Positions 24,158 to 32,767 of a DNA stretch of 42,886 nt are shown here, piece after piece. The notes beneath the pieces were generated by a model. The model did not search any database and had not been told where the DNA came from. It was given only the letters and a program-made list of their open reading frames with translations. The stretch spans positions 1-42,886 of the forward strand of contig JAGWXY010000013.1 in NCBI GenBank assembly GCA_018969605.1. The letters run 5' to 3'. Numbering within the stretch: the stretch's first letter is position 1; each line of letters begins with the position of its first letter. A program made the translations under genes and the position numbers. Source of the DNA: Verrucomicrobiota bacterium (GTDB lineage: Bacteria > Verrucomicrobiota > Verrucomicrobiia > Verrucomicrobiales > Akkermansiaceae).

Positions 24158-25396
24158 ATGAAAGTCCTGCTCATGCATCGTGGCGATGGCCATGCCGGCG
24201 GTGGTCAGATCCAAATGAACCGCCTGCGCGACGGGCTCAATTCTCGCGGCATCGAAGCCCGCATCCTCTGCAGGGACGCTACGCAAAAAGACTCGGTACT
24301 CATGCCGAGCCGACCGCATGTCGAAAATTTTCTTCGCCGCATCACAAGGCCGATCGGGCTTCACGACATCCACCTTCTCAGCTCATTCGATGTCCCGCGC
24401 ATGCCGGAGTTCGCTTCGGCCGATCTCATCGACATCCACTGCACCCACTGCGCCACACTGAGCTACCTCGCTCTACCGCGAATCACCGCCAACAAACCCG
24501 CCGTCTTCACTTTTCACGACATGTGGCCCATCACCGGCCACTGCCATGCAAGCCTCGACTGCGAACGATGGAAAACCGGTTGCGGCATGTGCCCCTACCC
24601 GCTCACCGAACCCGCCATTCGCCGCGACGCGACAGCCATCGAGTGGCGACTCAAAAATCATGCCTACCGGCGCTCGAAGTTCACGATCGTCACCCCCAGC
24701 AAATGGCTGCGCAACCTCGTGCGACAAAGCATGCTTGCTACCTTCGATGTCCGCCACATCCCACACGGCATCGACACGGAAGTTTACCAACCGATCGATA
24801 AAGACCTCGCTCGCAGCATCCTTGGAATACCACGGGACAAAAAAATCCTGATCTTCGGCGCCGAGACCATGAAGCGCCCGCTCAAAGGCGCGGACCTCTT
24901 GGTCATGGCTCTGCAAAGATTGCCCGATGCCCTCAGACAGGAGCTCGTTCTACTGATCTTCGGCAATGCGACCGATGGCATCGTTAATGACACCGGCATT
25001 CCATCGATCCAACTCGGCTACCTTCGCAATGACCGCATGAAGGTCCTCGCCTTTTCCGCTGCCGATCTTTTCATCCATCCAAGTCGCGCGGAAAACTCAC
25101 CGCTGGTCATCCTCGAAAGCATGGCCTGCGGCACACCGGTCGCATCATTCGCAGTTGGTGGTGTGCCGGAGTTGGTGCGAGATGGCATCACCGGCCAACT
25201 CGCCAAACCCGAGCACGCCAGCGACCTCACCCGCGTGATGGAAGAAATGATTTCCAACCCGGATGCCCTCAACACGATGGCGCAAAATTGCCGCAGCATC
25301 GTCCTCAAGGAATACCCGATCGAACTCCAAACCAGCCGCACGATCGACCTCTACCACCGGCTCATCGCCGAACATCGGGACGCGACAAAGCACTGA
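24158..25396 (+). CDS. Glycosyltransferase family 4 (GT-B fold)
   Basis: 412 residues. The N-terminal half contains a glycine loop (HRGDGHAGGGQIQMNRL) and an FHDMWPITGHCHAS segment, typical of acceptor-side domains of GT4 enzymes. The C-terminal half has the nucleotide-sugar site: IPHGIDTEVYQP, ILIFGAETMKRPLKGADLL, the SRAENSPLVILE EX7E-type motif and ACGTPVASFAVGGVPELV. It transfers a sugar from an activated donor in cell-surface polysaccharide or glycan synthesis; donor and acceptor are unknown. It converges on the beta-propeller-like gene with a 13-bp gap. A cysteine-rich patch (CERWKTGCGMCPYP) is typical of some GT4 members. Confidence 0.92.
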   Translation: MKVLLMHRGDGHAGGGQIQMNRLRDGLNSRGIEARILCRDATQKDSVLMPSRPHVENFLRRITRPIGLHDIHLLSSFDVPRMPEFASADLIDIHCTHCATLSYLALPRITANKPAVFTFHDMWPITGHCHASLDCERWKTGCGMCPYPLTEPAIRRDATAIEWRLKNHAYRRSKFTIVTPSKWLRNLVRQSMLATFDVRHIPHGIDTEVYQPIDKDLARSILGIPRDKKILIFGAETMKRPLKGADLLVMALQRLPDALRQELVLLIFGNATDGIVNDTGIPSIQLGYLRNDRMKVLAFSAADLFIHPSRAENSPLVILESMACGTPVASFAVGGVPELVRDGITGQLAKPEHASDLTRVMEEMISNPDALNTMAQNCRSIVLKEYPIELQTSRTIDLYHRLIAEHRDATKH

Positions 25397-25409
25397 TGCG
25401 ACACACCGT

Positions 25410-26402
25410 TCACGCGGAATGACCATCCACCACCGCCATCCACCCGCCATCCCGCCGGTGCAAATCGACATGGTGCATGCCCGCCGCATTCCACCCATGA
25501 CCACTTGCGGTGACGACCGGTTTTTCAAGCATCATCCGCTCGCGATAAACATTGATGTCGAGCTCGACGATCTCAAAGGCAAACACCTGAATGCCATAAT
25601 CCGGATCGTCGTCCTGACCGAATCGGTACAGCTTGCCCTCACGTTCGATCACACTACCACCCGGCCTTGCGATGTGCTTGTCTAGCTTCACCACCGGGTT
25701 CATCGGATGCGCCGACCAACCATCCTTGAGGTTCTGCGAGTAGTACAAATTCAACACATCATTGCGCGTTGTGCTCGCAAACATCCACCACATGTCCCCA
25801 TAGCGAAACAACGTCGCATCGACATAATCATGACCGGTCAGCAGCTTGTTGACGAATTCCCAGCGCCTCGGAAATTCCACCGCACGATACAACCTCACGG
25901 AAAAATCTCTGTGCGACTCGGGCACCATGTAAACTTGCCCGTTCCACTCAAACACATGCGGGTAAGCGAGATGGAAGTCCTCTTCCAAAACCACCCCGCG
26001 ATACTGCCACTCAAAGCCATCGGCACTCACCGCATGCCCGATCACGCCTTTGTCCTCGCCTTGCAAGAGAACTTCAAAAAACAGATAATACACACCCTCT
26101 CTCACAATCATGAAGGGATCCGCGATCAATTCGGCGTTCACATCGGTCACATCGTCACGCGTGAGCACCGGATTTTCCACCCGCTTGCTCTCGACCAATT
26201 CCCAAGGACTCGACCCTTCATAAATTCCGATCGCCCAATCTCTCTTCACCTCTACAGGTGCCTCGACTTTTTTTCTGCGAAGCAAACTCCGTAAGGTCCT
26301 GTAGCCTGAGGGCTGATGCTTATGCACCAGAATACCAAGGATGCCGCCAAGCCCCAGCATCGTCACCATCCATCCCGCGCCATTCGGAAGATATGAAATC
26401 AT
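25410..26402 (-). CDS. Membrane-anchored five-bladed beta-propeller-like protein (GINT1 N-terminal-like/GH43-like)
   Basis: 330 residues. An N-terminal transmembrane segment (GWMVTMLGLGGILGILV) is followed by a basic linker. The large domain has blade motifs seen in the family related to the N-terminal part of glucosamine inositolphosphorylceramide transferase and to GH43/GH32-like propellers: ELIADPFMIVREGVYYLFFE, YPHVFEWNGQVYMVPES, VDATLFRYGDMWWMFAST and ARPGGSVIEREGKLYRFGQD. In bacteria such domains occur beside or fused to glycosyltransferases and formyltransferases in surface-glycan loci. Here the only partner is the GT4 that converges on it. Glycan binding or hydrolysis is inferred and the catalytic residues are not certain. 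An alternative ATG lies at 26369, inside the membrane segment, and is less likely. Confidence 0.72.
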   Translation of the reverse strand: MISYLPNGAGWMVTMLGLGGILGILVHKHQPSGYRTLRSLLRRKKVEAPVEVKRDWAIGIYEGSSPWELVESKRVENPVLTRDDVTDVNAELIADPFMIVREGVYYLFFEVLLQGEDKGVIGHAVSADGFEWQYRGVVLEEDFHLAYPHVFEWNGQVYMVPESHRDFSVRLYRAVEFPRRWEFVNKLLTGHDYVDATLFRYGDMWWMFASTTRNDVLNLYYSQNLKDGWSAHPMNPVVKLDKHIARPGGSVIEREGKLYRFGQDDDPDYGIQVFAFEIVELDINVYRERMMLEKPVVTASGHGWNAAGMHHVDLHRRDGGWMAVVDGHSA

Positions 26403-26535
26403 GTGCGGCCAATGATTCGCCCAAACCCGCGGAGTTTCACCTACGCGATCATGCGAGTGATGATAATAAATCCAAGCTCACCGACCGCATGAAAATGCTT
26501 TGCAGCAGCGACCGAATGTGGGAAACCGCTTCACG

Positions 26536-27153
26536 GTGCCTGATCTCTCACTCGAACATGCTCTGAATGCCCGCGGTGTTTCGCACATCGCCGGAATCGA
26601 CGAAGCAGGTCGCGGCCCGCTCGCGGGACCAGTCGCCGCCTCCGCGGTGGTCCTGCCCAAAAATTTCTCCTGCCCGGGCCTCGACGATTCAAAAAAGCTC
26701 AGCGCCTCGGCCCGGCGCAAACTCTACGACCACCTCACCACCCACCCGGATATCATCTGGTCTGTTGCCACCGCAGATCACGAGGAAATCGACAGAATCA
26801 ATATCCTCCAGGCCACTCACCTCGCCATGCGCCGCGCGGTCGAAGGCCTCCGTGAAGCACCCGACCACTGCTTCATCGACGGTCTGCCACTTCGCAATTT
26901 CCCCTACCCTCACGACGGCATCGTGAAGGGCGACTCAATCTCGCTATCAATCTCCGCCGCAAGCATCATCGCCAAGGTTACCCGCGACGACATCATGCAA
27001 GAAATCGACCGCGAGTTCCCGCAATTCGGCTTTGCGAAACACCAAGGTTATGGCACCAAGGCACATCTTGAAGCGCTTCGGATACACGGCCCTTGTCGCT
27101 ACCATCGTCGCTCGTTTCAGCCGGTGGCTCAACTCGCCCTGCCGCTTGACTGA
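26536..27153 (+). CDS. rnhB: Ribonuclease HII
   Basis: About 205 residues. The catalytic DEDD set is visible: D and E in GIDEAGRGPLAGPV, D in CFIDG and D in KVTRDD. GLDDSKKLS and KHQGYGTKAH are also diagnostic. The enzyme cuts RNA in RNA-DNA hybrids and removes single ribonucleotides misincorporated in DNA. The frame has no ATG before the core: possible starts are TTG 26500, GTG 26518 and GTG 26536. I use 26536 because it leaves a leader of typical length (VPDLSLEHALNARGVSHIAG). It is divergent from the beta-propeller gene and overlaps yraN, the common rnhB-yraN pairing. Confidence 0.93.
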   Translation: MPDLSLEHALNARGVSHIAGIDEAGRGPLAGPVAASAVVLPKNFSCPGLDDSKKLSASARRKLYDHLTTHPDIIWSVATADHEEIDRINILQATHLAMRRAVEGLREAPDHCFIDGLPLRNFPYPHDGIVKGDSISLSISAASIIAKVTRDDIMQEIDREFPQFGFAKHQGYGTKAHLEALRIHGPCRYHRRSFQPVAQLALPLD

Positions 27154-27526
27154 TTCAGAGGGCCTGGCCCACGACCGCCGCTGGATCGGCGAATACGGCG
27201 AACGCATCGCTGTCGATTTTCTCCGCGCCACGGGCCACCGAATCCTCAAACGAAATTTCAAAGGCCCGCGCCGCGGCGAAGTCGACATCATCGCGAGACA
27301 CGATCGGCTGCTCCTATTTGTCGAAGTCAAAACCCGGCACAGCGACACCAAAATCCGCCCGCTCGACGCGGTCGATAAAGCCAAACAACAACTCATCGAG
27401 CGCGGTGCCAACGCTTGGCTCAAACTGCTCAAAACACGCAATCTCCCTTGGCGCTTCGATGTGATCGAGGTCCTGCTCGAAGAAGGCAAAAAACCAAAGA
27501 TCAACCATGTGAAGGACGCGTTCTGA
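27050..27526 (+). CDS. yraN: YraN family (UPF0102) nuclease-like protein
   Basis: The conserved core is clear: GEYGERIAVDFLRATGHRIL, RNFKGPRRGEVDIIARH, LLLFVEVKTRHSD and DAVDKAKQQLIERGANAWL. The E-x(n)-D-x(n)-EVK residues match the active-site pattern of restriction-endonuclease-fold nucleases (GEVDII, FVEVKTR). The function in cells is poorly defined. The start is uncertain. ATG 27050 gives 158 residues and a 104-bp overlap with rnhB in another frame. TTG 27146, overlapping the rnhB stop region, gives the usual length of about 126 residues. Translational coupling to rnhB is likely either way. Confidence 0.88.
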   Translation: MAPRHILKRFGYTALVATIVARFSRWLNSPCRLTDSEGLAHDRRWIGEYGERIAVDFLRATGHRILKRNFKGPRRGEVDIIARHDRLLLFVEVKTRHSDTKIRPLDAVDKAKQQLIERGANAWLKLLKTRNLPWRFDVIEVLLEEGKKPKINHVKDAF

Positions 27527-27579
27527 GCGAATCAAACTTGCGCGGCACCAGCTACGCGCGCATCGTGCCGACCCGTAGC

Positions 27580-28602
27580 ATGAAAACGCAGTCCGATTCC
27601 ATGGCATGGCTCACCCGCGGCGACGGGTCTCGCATCATCGGCCATGGACCTTTCACTGCTGCGACAGAAGCACCCGCCACCGGCACCGCATTTTATGTGC
27701 AGGACTTCGCGCTCTCGGATCCGAAACCATGGAAAATTCCGCACGCATCGGAATGCATCACGGCGGAGTCCATCGCTGCCGCGAAATCATCCGAGCCAAT
27801 CGAATGCGATTGGCAGCCACTCGATGCCACTCCGTTCTCCGCGGTGTTTCAAGAAATCATGACGAGCATCCACAGCGGCGAATTTGAAAAAACCGTTCCT
27901 GTGGTGACCGAAACCGGCGTCTGCAAATCCGCACCCATTCACGCGATTGCCAACGCGATGCAATGCCAAGGCGCGCCGCTTCATTCATACGGCTGGATCG
28001 ATGGCGATTCCGGCTTTGCCGGTGCCACACCCGAGTTGTTGTTCTCACTCGACGACCACCACCTCGAGACAATGGCCCTCGCAGGCACCGCGCGCTCCGA
28101 AGACCACGATGTCTTCGCCGCCGACGAAAAGGAAATCCGCGAACACGAATATGTCGCGCAAACACTCGTCTCAAAACTCCTCGACCTCGGCCAACTCTCA
28201 CGCCACCCGCGCAGCATCCTCAACCTCGGATCAATCGTTCATTTCCTGACCCGCATCTCGGTCAAACTCCATTCGCCTATGCCGCCCGAGGCACTGATCC
28301 GCAAACTCCACCCGACCCCCGCCCTCGGCCCTCTGCCGCGAACCACCGAAACGATGAACCAACTCATCGGCTGGCGCCAACGGCTCGATTGCCCCGCACA
28401 ATTCGGCGCACCCTTCGGGGTCCTTCACAATGGCCGCTTCGAAGCCATCGTCGCCATTCGTGGCATCTGGTGCGTTGGCCCTCACATCCGCATCCCCGCA
28501 GGCTGCGGCATCATTGAAGCCAGCCGCCTCGTCAACGAATGGCGCGAACTCCGCCTCAAACGCGAATCGGTCAAAAATTTCCTATTCCATTCCAATCGCT
28601 AG
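27580..28602 (+). CDS. Chorismate-binding enzyme, isochorismate-synthase-like
   Basis: 340 residues from ATG 27580. The C-terminal chorismate-binding fold is complete: ALAGTARSED, EIREHEYVAQTLVSKLL, LHPTPALGPLPR, FGAPFGVLHNGRFEAIVAI and GCGIIEASRLVNEWRELRLK. The LHPTPALGPLPR element resembles the LHPTPAVGG loop of isochorismate synthases (MenF/EntC), so conversion of chorismate to isochorismate for menaquinone or a siderophore is the best guess. TrpE and PabB are less likely by this loop. There are no men or ent neighbours here. It follows yraN after 53 bp. Starts upstream (TTG 27538, GTG) are possible but would add residues I cannot match. Confidence 0.85.
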   Translation: MKTQSDSMAWLTRGDGSRIIGHGPFTAATEAPATGTAFYVQDFALSDPKPWKIPHASECITAESIAAAKSSEPIECDWQPLDATPFSAVFQEIMTSIHSGEFEKTVPVVTETGVCKSAPIHAIANAMQCQGAPLHSYGWIDGDSGFAGATPELLFSLDDHHLETMALAGTARSEDHDVFAADEKEIREHEYVAQTLVSKLLDLGQLSRHPRSILNLGSIVHFLTRISVKLHSPMPPEALIRKLHPTPALGPLPRTTETMNQLIGWRQRLDCPAQFGAPFGVLHNGRFEAIVAIRGIWCVGPHIRIPAGCGIIEASRLVNEWRELRLKRESVKNFLFHSNR

Positions 28603-28654
28603 TGCGATGCGGTCCATGGTTGCATCCGCGATCGCGTCATCTAAAGTTTCCGCG

Positions 28655-29122
28655 ATGAATTTGCATGCGACGCTACAAGCGGTCACCGGATGGCTGGAAT
28701 TGGGATTGGCCGATGAAGCGCTCTTAGAGATCAACGAATTGCCTGCCGAGACGCAAAAAAAACGCCAGGTGCTCGAGCTCAAGCTCGCAGCGCAAATGCA
28801 AAGCGAATCCTGGAACCGCGCTTCCGACACCGCCCGCCTGCTTTGCCTCGTCGCCAAGGACGAACCGGTTTTTTTTCTTCGCGCCGCCTTTTGCCTCCAC
28901 GAAACCGGCGACACGCTCGCGGCCTGCAACTGGCTGCTCAAAGGCCCCAAAAGCCTCTTCGAAATGGCCATTTTCCACTACAACCTTGCCTGTTACCTCT
29001 GGACCCTCGGCGAGGCAAAACGCGCCCGCAGCCACCTGAAACAGGCGATTTCGATGGATCACACATTCATCGAGGCCGCCAAGGAAGACCGCGACCTGAT
29101 CGGCATCGGTCCCCTCGATTGA
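28655..29122 (+). CDS. Small TPR-like protein of unknown function
   Basis: 155 residues from ATG 28655; ATGs at 28607 and 28616 are alternatives. It is all-helical with paired-helix repeats: GWLELGLADEALLEINELPA, RAAFCLHETGDTLAACNWLL, and YNLACYLWTLGEAKRARSHLKQAISMDHTFIEAAKED. The last unit is a good TPR consensus. Without signal or membrane segment it is presumably cytoplasmic and mediates protein contacts. It follows the chorismate-binding gene after 52 bp on the same strand. The partner is unknown. Confidence 0.78.
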   Translation: MNLHATLQAVTGWLELGLADEALLEINELPAETQKKRQVLELKLAAQMQSESWNRASDTARLLCLVAKDEPVFFLRAAFCLHETGDTLAACNWLLKGPKSLFEMAIFHYNLACYLWTLGEAKRARSHLKQAISMDHTFIEAAKEDRDLIGIGPLD

Positions 29123-29277
29123 CCTCAAAACATACTCCGCCTTTCCGCGCCCCCCGCGAAAATCATCCGCCCGCGACCGCATTTCCCGAGATGCTTTCTT
29201 GCGCCAAGCGCCAAAAGTGCGATGATTCGCTTCTACGGATCCAGCTCCGGAAACTTGCAATCCTAACGAACAAAGCC

Positions 29278-29643
29278 ATGACCGACTCCGCTTCCACTCT
29301 CGACAACGCCGAGACCACCGCCGCAAGCCCATCGATCGCACAAGCCGCCAACGACCTCCGCGCCGCCGCCGGCGAAAGAGCACGCGAGTTCGTGCACACC
29401 GCCGAATCCAGAGCCGCCGCGCTCAAGGAACGCGCGATCGAGTCCGCGCAACACCTCCGCCAAACGGCCGCCGAAAAATCCCAACACCTTCGCGAATCGG
29501 CCACCGAACACTGGCAGGAAACCCGCGTGAAAGCACAGGAATTCCACTCGACCGCCGAAGAGTACATCCGCCAAAACCCCACGAAATGCGTGCTGGGTGC
29601 CCTTGGCGTTGGATTCCTCATCGGCCTCATCACCCGCCGCTGA
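29278..29643 (+). CDS. DUF883 (YqjD/ElaB/YgaM-like) membrane-anchored protein
   Basis: 121 residues. A long amphipathic, coiled-coil-prone region (ANDLRAAAGERAREFVHTAE, ESAQHLRQTAAEKSQHLRES) is followed by EYIRQNPTKCVLGALGVGFL and a glycine-rich C-terminal membrane segment ending LITRR. This layout defines the DUF883 family, whose E. coli members are inner-membrane C-tail-anchored proteins, some ribosome-associated in stationary phase. It is first of a YqjD/YqjE/YqjK-like trio on the plus strand leading into the pilT genes. Two hairpins in the gap after it may separate its message from the next gene. Confidence 0.85.
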   Translation: MTDSASTLDNAETTAASPSIAQAANDLRAAAGERAREFVHTAESRAAALKERAIESAQHLRQTAAEKSQHLRESATEHWQETRVKAQEFHSTAEEYIRQNPTKCVLGALGVGFLIGLITRR

Positions 29644-29659
29644 TTCCACCCTCTGATTC

Positions 29660-29718
29660 CACCCACATTCGAAGCGTGGGTGATTCGCATCGGCTGATGA
29701 TCATTTCACTCATCAGCC
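29660..29718 (+). other. Tandem hairpins between the DUF883 and YqjE-like genes
   Basis: First stem CACCCAC (29660-29666) / GTGGGTG (29676-29682), 9-nt loop. Second stem GGCTGATGA (29692-29700) / TCATCAGCC (29710-29718), 9-nt loop and perfect 9-bp arms. No U-tract follows either, so these look more like processing or mRNA-stability elements than a terminator. Confidence 0.5.
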
Positions 29719-29743
29719 AAGCGCTACCCATTCGTCACCTTTC

Positions 29744-30166
29744 ATGCCAGATCCAAGTCCACAGCCTGAGCCCGAAGGCCGCGAAACATCTCATGGCCCG
29801 TCGAGCTGGATCGAAGCCTTGCTCGCCATCGCCAGCTCACGCGCCGAGTTGATAAGACTCGAGGCCAAGGAAGCCGCACGCAAAGGCACGAACAAAGCAG
29901 CACGCGTCATCACCGCAATCCTCTGCTTCACCTTCGGATGGACATTGCTTTTGGCCGGCGGCATCGGCGCAATCTCACAACTCGCGGGTTGGCCGTGGTT
30001 CTGGACGGCCCTCGTCATCGGCACCATCCATATTATCGTCGCCGCCATCCTCCTGCGCAAATCATCCGGCACCACCACGCCACTCTTCCCCGTGACCCGC
30101 GCCGAATTCCAAAGAGATCGCGAATGGATCGAAAATCTGCAGAAAAATCCGAAGTCGAACGCCTGA
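29744..30166 (+). CDS. YqjE-like (holin-superfamily III) membrane protein
   Basis: 140 residues. A polar N-terminal 25 residues is followed by an amphipathic helix (LLAIASSRAELIRLEAKEA). Two transmembrane helices (VITAILCFTFGWTLLLAGGI and WFWTALVIGTIHIIVAAILL) come next, then a basic cytoplasmic tail (FQRDREWIENLQKNPKSNA). This matches the YqjE/Actinobacterial Holin-X-type family, found next to DUF883 proteins in many bacteria. Its role is unknown; membrane stress or envelope homeostasis has been suggested for such operons. It overlaps the next gene by 43 bp, indicating one operon. Confidence 0.83.
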   Translation: MPDPSPQPEPEGRETSHGPSSWIEALLAIASSRAELIRLEAKEAARKGTNKAARVITAILCFTFGWTLLLAGGIGAISQLAGWPWFWTALVIGTIHIIVAAILLRKSSGTTTPLFPVTRAEFQRDREWIENLQKNPKSNA

Positions 30167-30561
30167 TCCAACTCAGCGCCGCCGCCCGTTCGCGACTCAC
30201 GCACGATGCCATCGCACTTCGCGAGAAGCTCGATGTGCCGACACGCATCCGCCATTCGCTGCACGACAAACCCGGCATGTGGCTCACCGGCTCGATCCTT
30301 TCCGGTCTCGCTGCAAGCATGCTCTTTCGCCGCAAAAAATCCGCACGCACGGAAAAATCACGCGGCCTCGCTGGCACGCTGCTTGGTCTCGTCTTGACTA
30401 CTGCCCGCCCGCTGTTGAAAATCTGGTTCGGCAACGCGTTGAAAAAATGGCTGAGCCAACGAATTGCCACATCGCTCGTTTCCAGCCCAGAGACACAACG
30501 CCAACTTCACAAGAGCCAAACTCTCTCCAACAAGCCCCATGTCCGCCCATCAGGTCCTTGA
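30124..30561 (+). CDS. YqjK-like membrane protein, third member of the trio
   Basis: 145 residues from ATG 30124, inside the end of the YqjE-like gene (43-bp overlap). A basic helical N terminus (VERLIQLSAAARSRLTHDAI) precedes two likely membrane segments (GMWLTGSILSGLAASMLF and GLAGTLLGLVLTTARPLLKI). The polar C terminus overlaps the first pilT by 23 bp. Similarity to YqjK is by position and layout rather than sequence, so the call is tentative. The double overlap suggests translational coupling from the YqjE-like gene through to pilT. Confidence 0.68.
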   Translation: MDRKSAEKSEVERLIQLSAAARSRLTHDAIALREKLDVPTRIRHSLHDKPGMWLTGSILSGLAASMLFRRKKSARTEKSRGLAGTLLGLVLTTARPLLKIWFGNALKKWLSQRIATSLVSSPETQRQLHKSQTLSNKPHVRPSGP

Positions 30562-31621
30562 CCATGTTGACCAATACCTCCAGATCGGCCGAGAATATGA
30601 CTGCTCGGATGTTCACCTCGCCACCGGTTACCCCCCTGCTTGGCGACGCTTCGGCACGCTCTCACCCATTTGGGACGACCATGATCCGCTGACCCCGGAA
30701 CAAGCCGAAAAACTCGCGCGCTCTTTCCTCTCAGAAACCGAATGGGCCCGCCTCGATCAACGCGGCGACATCGACTTCGCCTACTCTTCACCCAGCGGCC
30801 GCTACCGCGCCTCGGTGATCAAGCAACGCCTTGGCTATGACATGGTGTTCCGCATCATCAACAGCAAGATCCGCTCGATCGAAGACATCGGCCTGCCACT
30901 CGAACACATCCTGCCTCTTACCCGATATCAAAACGGCCTTGTGCTCGTCACCGGCTCGGTCGGCTCCGGCAAGTCGACGACGCTCGCGGCCCTTGTCGAT
31001 TTCATCAACCGCGACCGCGAAGACCACATCCTCACCCTCGAAGATCCGATCGAATATGTCTTCGATTCGAAAGGTTGCCATGTCAACCAACGCGAGGTGC
31101 ATACTCACACCGAATCCTTCGCGAAAGCCCTGCGCGGCGCCCTGCGGGAGGACCCGGATGTGATCATGGTCGGTGAAATGCGCGACCTCGAAACAATCCA
31201 ACTCGCGCTCACCGCCGCCGAAACAGGTCACCTTGTGCTCGGCACCCTTCACACCGGCAACGCCCCTCGCACCCTCGACCGCGTACTCGATGTGTTCCCC
31301 ACCGACCAACGCGACCAGATCCGCATCATGGTCTCCGAATCGTTGCGCGGCATCCTTTCCCAACAACTCGTCCCCCGCGCCGATGGCTGCGGACGCGTCA
31401 TGGCCCTCGAGCTGCTCGTCAACACTCCTGCCGTCTCGAACTGCATCCGCGAAGGCAAAACCTACATGCTCCCCGGTGTCATGCAGACCGGTAAAAATGT
31501 CGGCATGATCACCATGGACGAATCCCTGCGCAAACTCTATATCGATGGACTGATTACCCGTGAAGAACTCCTCTACCGCGCCGACGACAAGACCGAAATG
31601 AAGATCTTCCTCCAGTCCTGA
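30539..31621 (+). CDS. PilT/PilU-family type IV pilus retraction ATPase (copy 1)
   Basis: 360 residues. An N-terminal PAS-like domain (VLDHVDQYLQIGREYDCSDV, then DFAYSSPSGRYRASVIKQ) precedes the GSPII_E ATPase core. The core has Walker A GSVGSGKST (about residue 139), an Asp box (ILTLEDPIEYVF), Walker B DPDVIMVGEMRDLET and a His box (LGTLHTGNAPRTLDRVLDVF). The C-terminal IREGK and ITMDESLRKLYIDGLITREE match the PilT retraction clade rather than PilB. The hexameric motor sits at the inner membrane and pulls pilin back. It overlaps the YqjK-like gene by 23 bp and is followed 36 bp later by a second pilT. Confidence 0.93.
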   Translation: MSAHQVLDHVDQYLQIGREYDCSDVHLATGYPPAWRRFGTLSPIWDDHDPLTPEQAEKLARSFLSETEWARLDQRGDIDFAYSSPSGRYRASVIKQRLGYDMVFRIINSKIRSIEDIGLPLEHILPLTRYQNGLVLVTGSVGSGKSTTLAALVDFINRDREDHILTLEDPIEYVFDSKGCHVNQREVHTHTESFAKALRGALREDPDVIMVGEMRDLETIQLALTAAETGHLVLGTLHTGNAPRTLDRVLDVFPTDQRDQIRIMVSESLRGILSQQLVPRADGCGRVMALELLVNTPAVSNCIREGKTYMLPGVMQTGKNVGMITMDESLRKLYIDGLITREELLYRADDKTEMKIFLQS

Positions 31622-31657
31622 TCCGCCAACTTTTTCCCTCCTCTCCCACGACCCGCC

Positions 31658-32767
31658 ATGGCCCGCATCGACGAGTTTTTCCGCTACCTCGTAGCCACCA
31701 AAGGATCCGACCTCCACCTGTCAGAAGGTCAACCACCGAAAATCCGCGTCCATGGCGCGGTCACCCCCATCCCAGACAAGGAGGTGCTCAGCGGCGATGA
31801 TTTCAAAAACCTGCTGGGAGAAATTTGTGACCCAGCCGCATTCGAACGCTATCTCAAGGCGGGCGATCTCGACTTCGCCTACGAGATGGACGAAAACTCA
31901 CGCTTCCGCTGCAACTACCTCAAGCAGCAGAACGGCCTCGGCGCGGTCTTTCGTCTCATCCCCACCGAGATCGCCTCACTCGAATCACTCGGCGTGCCGG
32001 AAATCGTCAAAGAGTTCGGCCACATGCGCTCCGGCCTTGTGCTTGTCACCGGCCCCACCGGCTCCGGCAAATCCACCACGCTTGCGGCACTGCTCGATTA
32101 CATCAACTCTAACTTCAGCCGCCACATCATCACGGTCGAGGAACCGATCGAGTTCGTTCATCGCAACAAAAAATCCATCATCACCCAACGCGAGGTGCAT
32201 ATCCAGACACCCTCCTTCGCCGATGGCCTTCGCGCCGCTATGCGCGAGGACTCGGACATCGTGCTCGTCGGCGAGATGCGCGACCTCGAAACAATTTCAC
32301 TCGCTCTCACCGCCGCCGAAACCGGCCTGCTCGTCTTCGGTACCCTCCACACCAACAACGCGCGCAAGACGGTCGACCGCATCATCGATGTATTTCCCTC
32401 CGACCAACAATCTCAAGTCCGAACCATGCTGGCCGCCTCACTGCGCGGCGTGGTCGCCCAACTCCTCTGCAAACGCATCGACAAACCCGGCCGTACCGCC
32501 GTCCACGAAATCATGTTCGCCACCCCGGCGGTCTCCGCGATCATCCGCGAAGGCGCGACCCAAAAACTCTACGATGTGATCACCGGCGGCAAAGCCGAAG
32601 GCATGCAATTCATGGACGAATCGATCTGGACGAAACTTCGTGAGGGCATGATTTCGCCCGAGGAGGCCTACATGAAGTCGATCGACAAGACCCGCTTCAA
32701 ACGCTTCCTGCCGGAAAACATGAGCCACCTTGGCGATGCCTCCGGCGACAACCCGATGAGCCATTGA
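31658..32767 (+). CDS. pilT: PilT-family type IV pilus retraction ATPase (copy 2)
   Basis: 369 residues. It has the same architecture as its upstream neighbour: DEFFRYLVATKGSDLHLSEG, Walker A GPTGSGKST (about residue 131), HIITVEEPIEFVH, DSDIVLVGEMRDLETI, FGTLHTNNARKTVDRIIDVF, and C-terminal GMQFMDESIWTKLREGMISP. The LHLSEG opening and canonical GPTGSGKST loop make it the more typical PilT; copy 1 has a variant loop (GSVGSGKST) and may be the PilU-like accessory motor. Tandem pilT genes in other bacteria divide retraction work, PilU needing PilT. No pilin or pilB/pilC gene lies in the window. Confidence 0.94.
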   Translation: MARIDEFFRYLVATKGSDLHLSEGQPPKIRVHGAVTPIPDKEVLSGDDFKNLLGEICDPAAFERYLKAGDLDFAYEMDENSRFRCNYLKQQNGLGAVFRLIPTEIASLESLGVPEIVKEFGHMRSGLVLVTGPTGSGKSTTLAALLDYINSNFSRHIITVEEPIEFVHRNKKSIITQREVHIQTPSFADGLRAAMREDSDIVLVGEMRDLETISLALTAAETGLLVFGTLHTNNARKTVDRIIDVFPSDQQSQVRTMLAASLRGVVAQLLCKRIDKPGRTAVHEIMFATPAVSAIIREGATQKLYDVITGGKAEGMQFMDESIWTKLREGMISPEEAYMKSIDKTRFKRFLPENMSHLGDASGDNPMSH

